The notes under the pieces are model-generated. The model was not told the DNA's origin and made no database searches. It was given only the letters and a program-made list of their open reading frames with translations. From NCBI GenBank assembly GCA_946480785.1, contig CAMLLD010000059.1:1-40922 (forward strand): a stretch of 40,922 bases of DNA, written 5' to 3'. How positions within the stretch are numbered: the first letter of the stretch is position 1; each line of letters starts with the position of its first letter. Origin of the DNA: an uncultured Blastocatellia bacterium (lineage in GTDB: Bacteria; Acidobacteriota; Blastocatellia; Pyrinomonadales; Pyrinomonadaceae). The position numbers and the translations under genes are program-made. Of this stretch, positions 25,874 through 34,389 are shown piece after piece.

Positions 25874-26845
25874 ATGAGCAAGCACGTATCGAGTGTTCTG
25901 GCCGCTGCGATTCTGACTCTTGCACTGTCCGCACTTGCATTCGCTCAAACTACAACTACTACTACCAAGACAGTCGTCCAGAATCCCGACGGCACGTACA
26001 CTGTAATTGAATACCCAGCGAAAAAAGAGATCACGCTCGACTTGACGCCCGTTGCTATCCAGGGCGCGAAGGGCGTGGCCACCATTCTTCGTGATGACGA
26101 CGGCACGAGGATCAAACTCAACCTGACCAACGTACCGGCGGATGTTACCGCGATGACGTTGTATGCGGTTGACGATGCGGGCACCGTGACGGCGCTCGGT
26201 CCGGTCGCGATCACGAATGGTGTCGGAGAATTATCAACCACGACGCCGCTGTCGAAGTTTATGTTGATTGCTTCGCCGGAGACGACGTTGGCGACGTACG
26301 ATCCGAACACGAAGGTTTTCTTCCGCAGCGCGGTGCCGGCGGGTATGGCTGTAGTGCCGTATCACTCGAATCCGTCCGGAGAGAAAGTCTCGGCCACAAC
26401 TGAACCGGCGGGCAGTCAGGTTACCGTGACGACGCCGACCGGAACGCAGGTCGCGGCGGGTGCGACTTATGCTGCGCCGTTGCTTGGTATTCCGACGTTC
26501 AAGAAAGGCGACGACACTAAAATCGCCGTCGACTTCGCGGGCCCGTTGACCGGTGCGCGTGCGAACGTGTTCGTGACACCGCACAGAGGTGGCGCGACTG
26601 AAGTGCGGATGCGTTTCCACGATTTGAAGGAAGCGCCTGCGGGACAAAGCTTCATCGTTTGGGCGGTTGGCGCCGATGGCTCGTATCAAAAACTCGGGCA
26701 GGTGGTGAACACCGGCAACCGTAACGAGGTGGAGTTTAAGTCTGAAACTGCGTTGCCGGACTTCGGTCTCGTCATCACGCAGGAAGGCACTGTTGGCGTG
26801 TCGCCGGTTGGCCCTGCTGTCGCCACGATTCACATCACTCCGTAG
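25874..26845 (+). CDS. Secreted protein with two RskA-like domains
   Basis: 323 residues. A signal peptide (AAAILTLALSALAFA, cleavage near residue 25) is followed by a run of six Thr. The mature part seems to be two related beta domains: about 60-160 (IKLNLTNVPADVTAMTLYAV, GELSTTTPLSKFMLIASPE) and about 210-312 (MRFHDLKEAPAGQSFIVWAV, VEFKSETALPDFGLVITQEG). Both resemble the C-terminal domain of anti-sigma-K factors, but no transmembrane helix or cytoplasmic sigma-binding part is present. GGAGG lies 9 nt before the ATG. A sigma54-like promoter stands upstream and a strong terminator downstream, so it is a single-gene transcript. Function is unknown; an exported sensor or structural role is possible. 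Confidence 0.75.
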   Translation: MSKHVSSVLAAAILTLALSALAFAQTTTTTTKTVVQNPDGTYTVIEYPAKKEITLDLTPVAIQGAKGVATILRDDDGTRIKLNLTNVPADVTAMTLYAVDDAGTVTALGPVAITNGVGELSTTTPLSKFMLIASPETTLATYDPNTKVFFRSAVPAGMAVVPYHSNPSGEKVSATTEPAGSQVTVTTPTGTQVAAGATYAAPLLGIPTFKKGDDTKIAVDFAGPLTGARANVFVTPHRGGATEVRMRFHDLKEAPAGQSFIVWAVGADGSYQKLGQVVNTGNRNEVEFKSETALPDFGLVITQEGTVGVSPVGPAVATIHITP

Positions 26846-26874
26846 TTGCGCTTACAACTGCGTTAGCTCTAACT

Positions 26875-26905
26875 GGGTCGCGCCTTTGGGGCGCGGCCCT
26901 TTTTT
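26875..26905 (+). terminator. Rho-independent terminator
   Basis: A 10-bp GC-rich stem (26875-26884 with 26890-26899, one G-T wobble), a 5-nt loop TTTGG and a TTTTTT tail, 29 nt after the stop of the secreted RskA-like gene. The following 26906-27107 is the leader of the protease gene, with no other feature seen. Confidence 0.9.
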
Positions 26906-27107
26906 ATCTGTTATAGATCTCACAAAGAACTACCACGTTTAACAATATTGCGGTAATATGTCGGCGCTGGAGCGGTAACGACCCGCTTCTGGTCTCCCGA
27001 CAGGCTCAACTCGAGCTCTTAAACTCTTTTCACTGACTGCGAGATTCCCCTGGCTGCGATTCCCCATCGCGGACCGAAGTCTCCGTTTTGCCAAGAGTGT
27101 TAACGAC

Positions 27108-28235
27108 ATGAAGAGAAGAATCTTTCCCCCCTTAGTGCCTCTGGCGCTCGTCCTGTTTTTAGCTTCCCTGGCTCAAGCCGAAGAAACTCTGCCCGCGCTC
27201 GTCAAGCGAGTGAAGCCGTCCGTGGTCGCGATTGCGACTTACGATGCGAACGGCGAAGCTCTCATGACCGGCAGCGGTTTCTTTCTCGCGCCCGGTCAGG
27301 TCGTGACCAACCTCCACGTGATTCGCGGCGCCGCGCGCGCCGAGATCAAGACGCTCGACGGTAAAGGAAAAGTTTATCCGGTCAGCGGCGCGCTCGCGAT
27401 CGACGAAGAAGGCGATCTCGCGTTACTCGGCGTCGACATGCCGCTCGATCGTGTCCGCAGTACTGAGCTCGCGCGCGACTTGCCGGACGAAGGCGAACAG
27501 ATCTTCGTCATCGGTAATCCACTCAAACTCGAAGGCTCGGTGAGCGACGGCATCGTCTCGGCGGTGCGGGAAGTGCCGAACAGTTATCGCATCATTCAGA
27601 TCACCGCGCCGATCTCTCACGGCAACAGCGGCAGTCCGGTGTTCAACCTGCGCGGGCAGGTTTTGGGTGTCGTGACGGTGAAGGTGACGAACGGACAGAA
27701 CATCAATCTCGCGATCGCGGCGGCGCGTGTGGCGCAGTTGCGCGCGGGAAAATTGCAGCCATTGCCGGAGCTCGCGTTGAAGAGCAAAGGCGACGTGGCT
27801 GAGTCGTCATATCGTAACGGGCTCGATTCGCTTTGGCTCGGGAACTACGACAGTGCGGTTGGTTTTTTTGAAAACGCCGTCAATAAAAATCCGAAGCGTG
27901 CTGATGCGTGGGTGCAGGTTGGGTATTGCAAGGTGAAGCAGGGAAAGAGTCAGGAAGCGATTCGCGCTTACCAGCAGGCGTTGCAGCTTAGACCGGACGA
28001 CGCGGAGATTCACAACAAGCTTGGGGATGCTTATTACTATGCCGGGCGTTTGCCTGAAGCGATCGAGTCGTACACGACTGCGGCGCAGTTGGAGCCGAAC
28101 AACGCGGAGACGTTTTACAACCTTGCGATCGCGTACTCGGAAAGTGGCAACCAGATAATGGCTGCGACCGAAGCCCGCATCCTCCAGCGCCTCGACGCAA
28201 AGCTCTACGACAAGTACTTGCGCGAAACGATGTAG
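27108..28235 (+). CDS. Exported trypsin-like (HtrA-type) serine protease with TPR repeats
   Basis: 375 residues. A signal peptide (LVPLALVLFLASLAQA, cleavage near 24) precedes a trypsin-like domain (about 25-215) with a complete triad: H70 (VTNLHVI), D103 (EGDLALL) and S174 (HGNSGSPV). There is no PDZ domain. Instead the C-terminal part (about 235-375) holds three to four TPRs (RADAWVQVGYCKVKQGKSQE; AEIHNKLGDAYYYAGRLPEA; AETFYNLAIAYSESGNQ), so substrate or partner binding is probably by TPR. It acts in the periplasm or at the cell surface, likely in protein quality control. A long inverted repeat begins at the base after its stop. Confidence 0.9.
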   Translation: MKRRIFPPLVPLALVLFLASLAQAEETLPALVKRVKPSVVAIATYDANGEALMTGSGFFLAPGQVVTNLHVIRGAARAEIKTLDGKGKVYPVSGALAIDEEGDLALLGVDMPLDRVRSTELARDLPDEGEQIFVIGNPLKLEGSVSDGIVSAVREVPNSYRIIQITAPISHGNSGSPVFNLRGQVLGVVTVKVTNGQNINLAIAAARVAQLRAGKLQPLPELALKSKGDVAESSYRNGLDSLWLGNYDSAVGFFENAVNKNPKRADAWVQVGYCKVKQGKSQEAIRAYQQALQLRPDDAEIHNKLGDAYYYAGRLPEAIESYTTAAQLEPNNAETFYNLAIAYSESGNQIMAATEARILQRLDAKLYDKYLRETM

Positions 28236-28316
28236 GCCACAGACGAGCACAGACGAACACGGACCAGAAGAGAAATAATCAGTTCTGGTCCGTGTTTGTC
28301 TGTGTTCGTCTGTGGC
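28236..28316. repeat. Long inverted repeat (33-nt arms) between convergent genes
   Basis: Arms 28236-28268 and 28284-28316 are complementary except at two positions, around a 15-nt loop. Each arm is made of short sub-repeats of the form CACAGACGA(A/G), ending CACGGACC. It fills the whole gap between the protease stop (28235) and the M16 peptidase stop (28317), so it may act as a bidirectional transcription barrier. Its unit style resembles the repeat at 7241-7283. Confidence 0.85.
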
Positions 28317-29699
28317 TTATCCCGCGGTACCGGTGAAGACGTTCGGATCGACGCTCTGCGGGTTGCCGAGAACAACGAAGCGAATGTTGCGCATGTACTT
28401 CTGTGACACGCGCTGAATGTCAGCCGGCGTCACCGCACTCAACTTCTCCAGAAAATCAACCGAGTTTCGCCAACCACCACCGATCAACTCATACTGCGCC
28501 AACTCACCAGCCTGCGCCGCATTCGTTTCCTGACCGAGATAGTACGTCGTCAAATACTGCGCAATCACCGCATGAATATCATCCGCACTTACCGGCTCGC
28601 TCTGTAACCGCGCGATCTCATTCAGCATCACGCGCACCGACTGGTTCGCATCGACCGCCGTCACATATAGCCCGCCAACATTCGCCGCCTGCGTGCGCAA
28701 AAACGCATCCGGCGCATACGACAGATTTCGCTTCACACGCACTTCCTCAAATACGCGATCCCGCAAAAGCGAACTCGCAATACGCATCGGATAAATGTCC
28801 GGCGACGTCAACGGCGGCGCCGTAAACAATCCCTGCACGTAATTCGTCGGCAACTCACGCGGCGTAACTTCCACGGTCGACTTATCAAACGCCAACTGCG
28901 GCACTGCTTCCGTTTTGTACACACCGCGCGGCAACTTACCAAAACTCGCCGCCACCAGATCGCGCACTTCCGACGGATTCAGATCGCCAACGATCACGAG
29001 CAATAGTCGCGACGTTTGCATCAGGTTCGCGTGGTACTTCCGCAAATCATCAGGCGTGAACTTCGCGAGCGTTTCCGGCGTGCCGTTCGTGCTGTTGACG
29101 TACGGATGACCCGCGTAAGCAACGCGCTCCTGCAATCGCTGGAGGTACACATCCGGGCTGTCAGTATCGTCGCTGAGCGAGACGATCATTCTCTTCTGCA
29201 CCAGCGAAACGTCTTCGTTCGTGAACGACGGTCGCAGCGCCACGTCCGTAAACATCTGCCACGAGCGATCGAAGTGCATGCGCGTGCAGCCGAGCGACAA
29301 CACTGAATAATCGTTGTTCGAACTGCTGCCGATTACCGTGCCCATGCGCGCGAGCTCGCGGCGCATCGTCGTGCGTGGAAAGTTCTGCGACGCTTCGGTC
29401 GCGACGCTGAGCATCAGTGATTCAATGCCGGCATTCTGCGCGTTGATGTTTGCGGAGCCGCCGCGAATGAATAGTCCCGCGGCAACGGTCAAACTTCCTT
29501 CGCGCCGCTTCAACAACACCTTCAATCCATTGACGTCAAACTCGCTGACGAGCGACGCCTGCTTCGCGACGACGCTTTGGACCGTTTCCTGTGCTTGTCC
29601 TTTTCCCTGTTGCGTTGCGCGCGACGCTTCAGTGCCGCCAAAAACGACAACCGCCAGCAACAGCCACGTGCTAAGAAGTTTCTTCATCACTTTGCTCAT
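28317..29699 (-). CDS. M16 family peptidase-like protein, inactive subunit
   Basis: 460 residues with a signal peptide (LLSTWLLLAVVVFGGTEA). It has the two-domain M16 layout (VLLKRREGSLTVAAGLFIRG; central DLRKYHANLMQTSRLLLVIV; YAPDAFLRTQAANVGGLYVT), but the position where active members carry HxxEH reads NAGIESLML, so the zinc site is lost. It should pair with the catalytic M16 protein encoded just upstream, with which its ATG overlaps by 4 bp (ATGA). In known pairs the inactive subunit completes the substrate chamber. Located outside the cytoplasm. Confidence 0.9.
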   Translation of the reverse strand: MSKVMKKLLSTWLLLAVVVFGGTEASRATQQGKGQAQETVQSVVAKQASLVSEFDVNGLKVLLKRREGSLTVAAGLFIRGGSANINAQNAGIESLMLSVATEASQNFPRTTMRRELARMGTVIGSSSNNDYSVLSLGCTRMHFDRSWQMFTDVALRPSFTNEDVSLVQKRMIVSLSDDTDSPDVYLQRLQERVAYAGHPYVNSTNGTPETLAKFTPDDLRKYHANLMQTSRLLLVIVGDLNPSEVRDLVAASFGKLPRGVYKTEAVPQLAFDKSTVEVTPRELPTNYVQGLFTAPPLTSPDIYPMRIASSLLRDRVFEEVRVKRNLSYAPDAFLRTQAANVGGLYVTAVDANQSVRVMLNEIARLQSEPVSADDIHAVIAQYLTTYYLGQETNAAQAGELAQYELIGGGWRNSVDFLEKLSAVTPADIQRVSQKYMRNIRFVVLGNPQSVDPNVFTGTAG

Positions 29700-31141
29700 T
29701 GACCTATTAACTCTTCCGGTTGGATTTTGATCTTGCTTTGCGCTTCATTCGACATCAGGGCGAGGCCGACGTGCGGCTTGCCTTGAATGTAGGTTGTGAT
29801 GTAGCGGCTGATGTCGGCGCGTGACGTGGCGCGCAGTCGCGGCAGGTAGCCGCGGAAATAATCGAGACCGGTCGACGCCCACCAGAAGCTCAGCGTGTGG
29901 GTGTAGTCGCTCAGTTTTTCGCGTGAATACAGATCGTCAGCTTCGAGCAGCGCCTTCGCGCTTTCGAGCTCTTCGTCAGTGAAGTAGTCCTTGTCGTTGA
30001 AGTGCGCAACCTCCTGGTAGAGCGCTTTGATCGCGGCGTGCGCTTTGTCGGGAGTTGTTTGCGCGATGAGCGCGATTGGCCCGACGTTGCGCTGCGTGTA
30101 GTAACCCAGATCGACGCCGGTAACTAAACCGGTGTCGACGAGGTTTCGCTGAAAGCGCGAGTTCGGCTGCCGGATGATGAACGAAAACACGTCCGCGGCG
30201 TAGGTCGCGGGATTGTCTTTGCCGATCGACGGTCCCTGCCAGCCGATGTTGAGGATCACGTTCTGCACCGGCTGCAGAATCACGGCGCCTTCGCTCTTCG
30301 GCAGCGGCGGATGCTCCACGAGCGGAAACTCCACGAACGGATCCTTTTCGCGCTTCGCCCAGTCGCCGTAAAACTCCTGGGCCATCTTCACTACTTCCTG
30401 CGGATTCACATCACCCGTTATCACGAGGGCCGAATTGTTCGGCACGTAGTAGCGCTGCTGAATCAAACGCATCATCTCGGTCGTTGCGCCACCGACTGTC
30501 TGCCGATTTCCCAACGGGTTCTTGCGGCTTGGATATTTGAAGAAGAGTCGCTGGTTCATCTCCTGGTTGAGATAGAAGAACGGGTTTGACTCGTTGCGAT
30601 CGATCTCGCCGATCACGACCTCTTTCTCACGGCCAAACTCACGCTCGTCAAACAACGGATAGCGCGCCGCGTCTTTCATGAACTGCATCGCGGTGCGAAT
30701 GTTCGGGCTCGTCGTCGTGAAGTAGTAATCGACTACTTCCTCGCGCGTGGTGCCGTTGTAGGCGATGCCCATCTGTCCGATGCGTCGCAGATACTCTTCA
30801 GCATTTGCGATCGCGCGGTTCTGTTTGAAGAACATGTGCTCGTAGAGATGCGACAGGCCGTTGAGCTCAGGCGGCTCGGTGTATGAACCGTTCCTGACGG
30901 CGAGTTCGATTGTTACGAGCGGAATCGAATGGTCTTCAAGGATGATCACTTCCAACCCGTTCGGCAGCACCTGGCTGATCAGGTTTGCTTCCGGCAAGCG
31001 CGCCGGCGCTGTGGCGGTTGCGGCCGGACTGGTAGTGCTCGGTTTGTCCGATCGCCGCTGCTGCGTTGGCGCCGCGGCCAGTAAAGTTGAAGGTGTTAAT
31101 AGAGAAAAAAGTAGAAGAGCTAACAGGAAGCTTCGTTTCAC
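29696..31141 (-). CDS. M16 family zinc peptidase, catalytic subunit
   Basis: 481 residues from a GTG at 31141, chosen because a clean signal peptide (KRSFLLALLLFSLLTPSTLL) begins there; an in-frame TTG at 31192 would add 17 unlikely residues. The inverted zinc motif is intact as HLYEH (about 98-102), with the third ligand in EKEVVIGEIDRNES about 75 residues later. The C-terminal M16 domain includes YYVPNNSALVITGDVNPQEV. It degrades peptides outside the cytoplasm together with the downstream inactive partner (4-bp overlap). An RRSDKPSTTSPAATATAPAR linker follows the signal peptide. Confidence 0.92.
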   Translation of the reverse strand: MKRSFLLALLLFSLLTPSTLLAAAPTQQRRSDKPSTTSPAATATAPARLPEANLISQVLPNGLEVIILEDHSIPLVTIELAVRNGSYTEPPELNGLSHLYEHMFFKQNRAIANAEEYLRRIGQMGIAYNGTTREEVVDYYFTTTSPNIRTAMQFMKDAARYPLFDEREFGREKEVVIGEIDRNESNPFFYLNQEMNQRLFFKYPSRKNPLGNRQTVGGATTEMMRLIQQRYYVPNNSALVITGDVNPQEVVKMAQEFYGDWAKREKDPFVEFPLVEHPPLPKSEGAVILQPVQNVILNIGWQGPSIGKDNPATYAADVFSFIIRQPNSRFQRNLVDTGLVTGVDLGYYTQRNVGPIALIAQTTPDKAHAAIKALYQEVAHFNDKDYFTDEELESAKALLEADDLYSREKLSDYTHTLSFWWASTGLDYFRGYLPRLRATSRADISRYITTYIQGKPHVGLALMSNEAQSKIKIQPEELIGQ

Positions 31142-31267
31142 GTGTCTATAGGTCCGTCCTCTCAGTTGCCTTTCGATTCCAGCGGCAGGCAAATAGATGT
31201 CGAGGGTAGCTTGATGCGGGGAAATTCACAACTGAGTGTCTGGTGAGGAAAGAATAAGATCACGGAT

Positions 31268-32896
31268 TTAGCGCTTGTTCGCGATGATTGCACGCGCTTT
31301 CTGCCGCAACACGGTGCGATATGCGGCTGCGTCTGAACCCGTCGCATTCGATAACCACTGCACGCGCGGCGTGCCGCGGGCGGTAGTTTCGCCGGTCATC
31401 TGCATCGAGTAAGTTCGTTTGTCGTTCGGCACGAACAGGATCAAACGTCGCACGCCCTGTTGCTCGGTCGAGTCTTTGCCGCTGAACAACAACTCCTGAT
31501 AGCCGTCTTCATCAGCATCGACCAGTTCAGCATTCCAACTGGCGTGACTGAATCCTTCGGTGTCGAGCTTTCCCTGCGCACTGAGACGATACTTGCCGTC
31601 GCGTTTTTGCAGCAGGATATAACTGCTCGTGCCGGCCTTGCGCTGATTATTGACAGCGACGATCGCCGGGCCATCGTCGGTCTCAACGATCTCCATCGCG
31701 CCGAGCGAGCCACGCACAAACCGCGCTGCAATTTTTCGTGCCTGGTCCATGGATAATTGCTCCACGTCGACCGGCTCGGGACGCGTGTCAGTCGCGGTCG
31801 AGATCGGCGCCGGATCGTCACTACTCGTGCGCCACGTCGCGGGCGTCATCTGCACTTGCGACGACGCGACTGGCAATGCCGTTTTCGGCAGACGCACTTC
31901 GGGCGCGCTTTGTCCGGTGTAACCCCACGCGAGTAACGCTCCAAACGTCGTCACGAGGATCAACGGCGCGCCGACGCGAAACAGAATGCTGCGTCCTGCA
32001 TCTGCGGCGGCAACCATCGCCGACATCGGTTCGACTTCCGGCAACGTGTATTCCGGTTGTATGAGACTGCGTTCGAGCATCACTTTGGCGATGGCCGCGG
32101 TGCGCGGCCGATCGTCAGGACGTTTCGCGAGCAGAGTGTGAACTGCAAGTGCGAGCGGTCGCCCGACGTCCGGACGCAGTTTCGGCAACGGCGGCGCGGC
32201 GGCAGTCGCTTGTTTGATCAGCAGCGCTGATTGCAGCGGATCGATAAACGGCGGACGGCCCGCGAGCATTTCATACAACAACACACCAAGGCTGTAGAGA
32301 TCGCTGCGTGCACCGACGCGTTGGCCCAGGCACTGCTCGGGCGACATGTAACGCGGCGTGCCGATCAACTGGCCCGAACCAGTGCTCGCGTAAGTGGCAG
32401 TCGATTCCGCTGACGAAGCGAGCACTTTCGCAACGCCGAAGTCGAGCACGCAAACGCCGCGTTTACCGAGCAGAATGTTTGAAGGTTTTAAGTCGCGATG
32501 AACGATGCCGAGCCGATGGGCTTCTTCGAGCACGTCGCAGATCTGCGTCGCGATCTCGACGGCGCGCGTGGCGGAGAATGGTCCTTCGCGTGCGAGTGCC
32601 TGTGAAAGCGTTTCGCCTTCGACAAACTCCATCACGATGAAGTGACGGCCGTCGGGAAGATTGCCCGCGTCGAAGATCATCGCGGCGTGCGTGTGCCGCA
32701 GCTTCGCCATCGTGCGCGCTTCGCGCAGGAAGCGATCCGCAACGTCTGCGTCACCGGCAAACTCGCGCTTGATGATCTTGACTGCTACCGGACGTTCGAG
32801 ACCCAAATGCGTGGCCAGATAAACGGCGCCCATGCCACCAGTCCCGATTTCGCGCTCGATCCTGAACCTGCCGGCGATAAATTGGGGGACATCCAT
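31268..32896 (-). CDS. Membrane-anchored Ser/Thr protein kinase (Hanks type)
   Basis: 542 residues. The kinase domain (about 11-275) is complete: glycine loop GTGGMGAVY (18-26), K40, catalytic HRDLKPSN (133-140, D135), DFG 152-154, and the activation segment with GTPRYMSPEQ. A single helix (about 312-330) links it to an extracytoplasmic domain (about 380-540), which reads like a VCBS/FG-GAP-style beta region (AEL.DADEDGYQELLF). AAGAAGG lies 7 nt before the ATG. No PASTA repeats are present, so the signal sensed differs from the Firmicute type. The M15-like gene upstream is 99 bp away on the same strand. Confidence 0.94.
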   Translation of the reverse strand: MDVPQFIAGRFRIEREIGTGGMGAVYLATHLGLERPVAVKIIKREFAGDADVADRFLREARTMAKLRHTHAAMIFDAGNLPDGRHFIVMEFVEGETLSQALAREGPFSATRAVEIATQICDVLEEAHRLGIVHRDLKPSNILLGKRGVCVLDFGVAKVLASSAESTATYASTGSGQLIGTPRYMSPEQCLGQRVGARSDLYSLGVLLYEMLAGRPPFIDPLQSALLIKQATAAAPPLPKLRPDVGRPLALAVHTLLAKRPDDRPRTAAIAKVMLERSLIQPEYTLPEVEPMSAMVAAADAGRSILFRVGAPLILVTTFGALLAWGYTGQSAPEVRLPKTALPVASSQVQMTPATWRTSSDDPAPISTATDTRPEPVDVEQLSMDQARKIAARFVRGSLGAMEIVETDDGPAIVAVNNQRKAGTSSYILLQKRDGKYRLSAQGKLDTEGFSHASWNAELVDADEDGYQELLFSGKDSTEQQGVRRLILFVPNDKRTYSMQMTGETTARGTPRVQWLSNATGSDAAAYRTVLRQKARAIIANKR

Positions 32897-32995
32897 ATGA
32901 GACCTTCTTTCGGGTTAAAGGCCGCGTGGAGCAACGTCTGACTAATTGTAGTGCGGGCTGGGGGAAGAGACCGGCGCGTAGTTTAGCACACTCTG

Positions 32996-33967
32996 CTACT
33001 TGTCGAGGCCCGGATGTTGAGCCACAACGTTTGGAATCCAGAAGACCTGCCCGTTGACTTCCACGCTGCGCAGTCCGTGTTTGGGCAAATCTTTTTCTTT
33101 GAGACCGAGGAAAGTGAAATGCGGCAGGTCGCTGAGAACGGTTTGAAACCAACCGTGCTTCGCCATGATCTCGCGCACGCGCGGGTTCTCAAACTCGTTT
33201 ACGTCAAACGCGAGCATTGCGATGTGTTGTGAAGCGCCGGGCGCGGCGATCGAGTAGAGAATTGACTTCGAGAGATCTTTGCTGAAGTAGATCCCAGTCT
33301 TTTCGAGCTCGAGCACTTCAGCGATCTGTTGCGACAACGGCAGACCGCGCAAGCGATCGACTTGTTCCTGAGTCAGACGCCCTTGTCCGAGCCAGTAAGC
33401 GAGCGCGGGTTCGAAACGCGAATTCCACAAACGCAAACTGTCTTCATAATTACGGCGCCCTGCTTCCGCGCCGTCACGCGGCGTGATGTCCAGACCTTCC
33501 TTTTGTGCTTCTTCGCGCGCTTTGCGCAGGTGCTTCAGCGCTTCCGGTTGCAGCTCGACTTCGTCGAAACCGATGCGCTCGGCTTCGTATCCCGCGTCTT
33601 CCTGAAACCTCGTGACCTGCTCTTCATTGCTGAAAACACACACCGGCGGCGGCATCACTTTTTTATCAGCCACGTAAAGCGCGCCGTACTCTTCGAGGAT
33701 GCGGCGCGAAACGGGATCCGAGTCCGGACAGATCGCATCGAGATTTGTCTTTCGTTTTTTGAGGGCCTTCCTGAGGGCTTCGTAAAAAGGAACTGGCTCG
33801 CTGGATTCGGTTAATTCCCTGATTGTATTAACAGGCGTCTGCTGTGTTGACATGTTCTCCCGTGCCGGTCGTGCTGCGCCTACACTACTCCGGCAGATCA
33901 GAATAAAAACGAGACTAATAACTGTGGCGCCGCAAACAAGAAAGCGAGTTCTCAACGACTCCCCCAA
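32996..33967 (-). CDS. Putative M15-like (VanY-type) metallopeptidase
   Basis: 323 residues with an N-terminal signal or anchor (CGATVISLVFILIC, 12-25). Zinc-ligand motifs of the D-Ala-D-Ala carboxypeptidase family can be traced: S246-Q-H248-I-A-M-L-A-F-D255 (consensus SxHxxGxAxD, with Gly replaced by Met) and H283 in LSDLPHFTFLG (consensus W-H). An Arg-rich RDGAEAGRRNYEDSL (164-178) sits where the substrate-binding S-G-Y-R-S region occurs. If active, it would trim peptidoglycan peptides. The start is uncertain: TTG at 33967 has no clear ribosome site. It could instead be a non-enzymatic relative; the call rests on motif spacing only. Confidence 0.6.
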   Translation of the reverse strand: MGESLRTRFLVCGATVISLVFILICRSSVGAARPARENMSTQQTPVNTIRELTESSEPVPFYEALRKALKKRKTNLDAICPDSDPVSRRILEEYGALYVADKKVMPPPVCVFSNEEQVTRFQEDAGYEAERIGFDEVELQPEALKHLRKAREEAQKEGLDITPRDGAEAGRRNYEDSLRLWNSRFEPALAYWLGQGRLTQEQVDRLRGLPLSQQIAEVLELEKTGIYFSKDLSKSILYSIAAPGASQHIAMLAFDVNEFENPRVREIMAKHGWFQTVLSDLPHFTFLGLKEKDLPKHGLRSVEVNGQVFWIPNVVAQHPGLDK

Positions 33968-34050
33968 AACGAAGGAGATGATAAGTGCGTCAGATCACCC
34001 GGTCAACCAGGGTTTTCCTGATGTGTGCTAACCTCCGTTCAGGATATTTT

Positions 34051-34386
34051 ATGAGGAAAGCAGGTTTGTTTATGGAAGTGGTCGCGACCTATCGCAAGCA
34101 TGGATGGGAACTGCGGACCGCTCTGCTGCAAACGGGGACTCGCGCCGAGCTTGAATCCGAGGAACCAGGACTACTCAACAACATCAACGTGCGCGAAGCG
34201 GAGGTCGATGCGCTCTGGTTTTCACGACCGTCGCACAATAAGCGCGACGCGTGGGAGTTGCGCCTTCTCGCACAAACTCCCTACGCGCTTTTTGAAACGT
34301 TTGAACCCGAGGAAACTGAAGCGGAACGCGACGAAGTCAGACAGGAAATGGAAGCGCGTATGCGTGATTACGCCGCGAACAAGTGA
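34051..34386 (+). CDS. Conserved-looking small hypothetical protein
   Basis: 111 residues from the ATG at 34051 (CAGGA 6 nt upstream); an ATG at 34072 is also possible. No signal peptide or membrane segment. It has an N-terminal MEVVATYRKHGWELRTALL stretch, a central VDALWFSRPSHNKRDAWELR, and an acidic/helical C-terminus rich in E and R (about 85-108). I do not recognise the family. It is divergent from the M15-like gene and ends 3 nt before the convergent PDZ-protein stop. The codon pattern resembles its neighbours, so it is probably real. Confidence 0.65.
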   Translation: MRKAGLFMEVVATYRKHGWELRTALLQTGTRAELESEEPGLLNNINVREAEVDALWFSRPSHNKRDAWELRLLAQTPYALFETFEPEETEAERDEVRQEMEARMRDYAANK

Positions 34387-34389
34387 CCG

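Noticed and set aside
28317..29699. Loss of HxxEH in the second M16 gene taken as gene decay
   Set aside because: An inactive partner beside an active M16 peptidase is the normal arrangement in this family, and the frame is intact.
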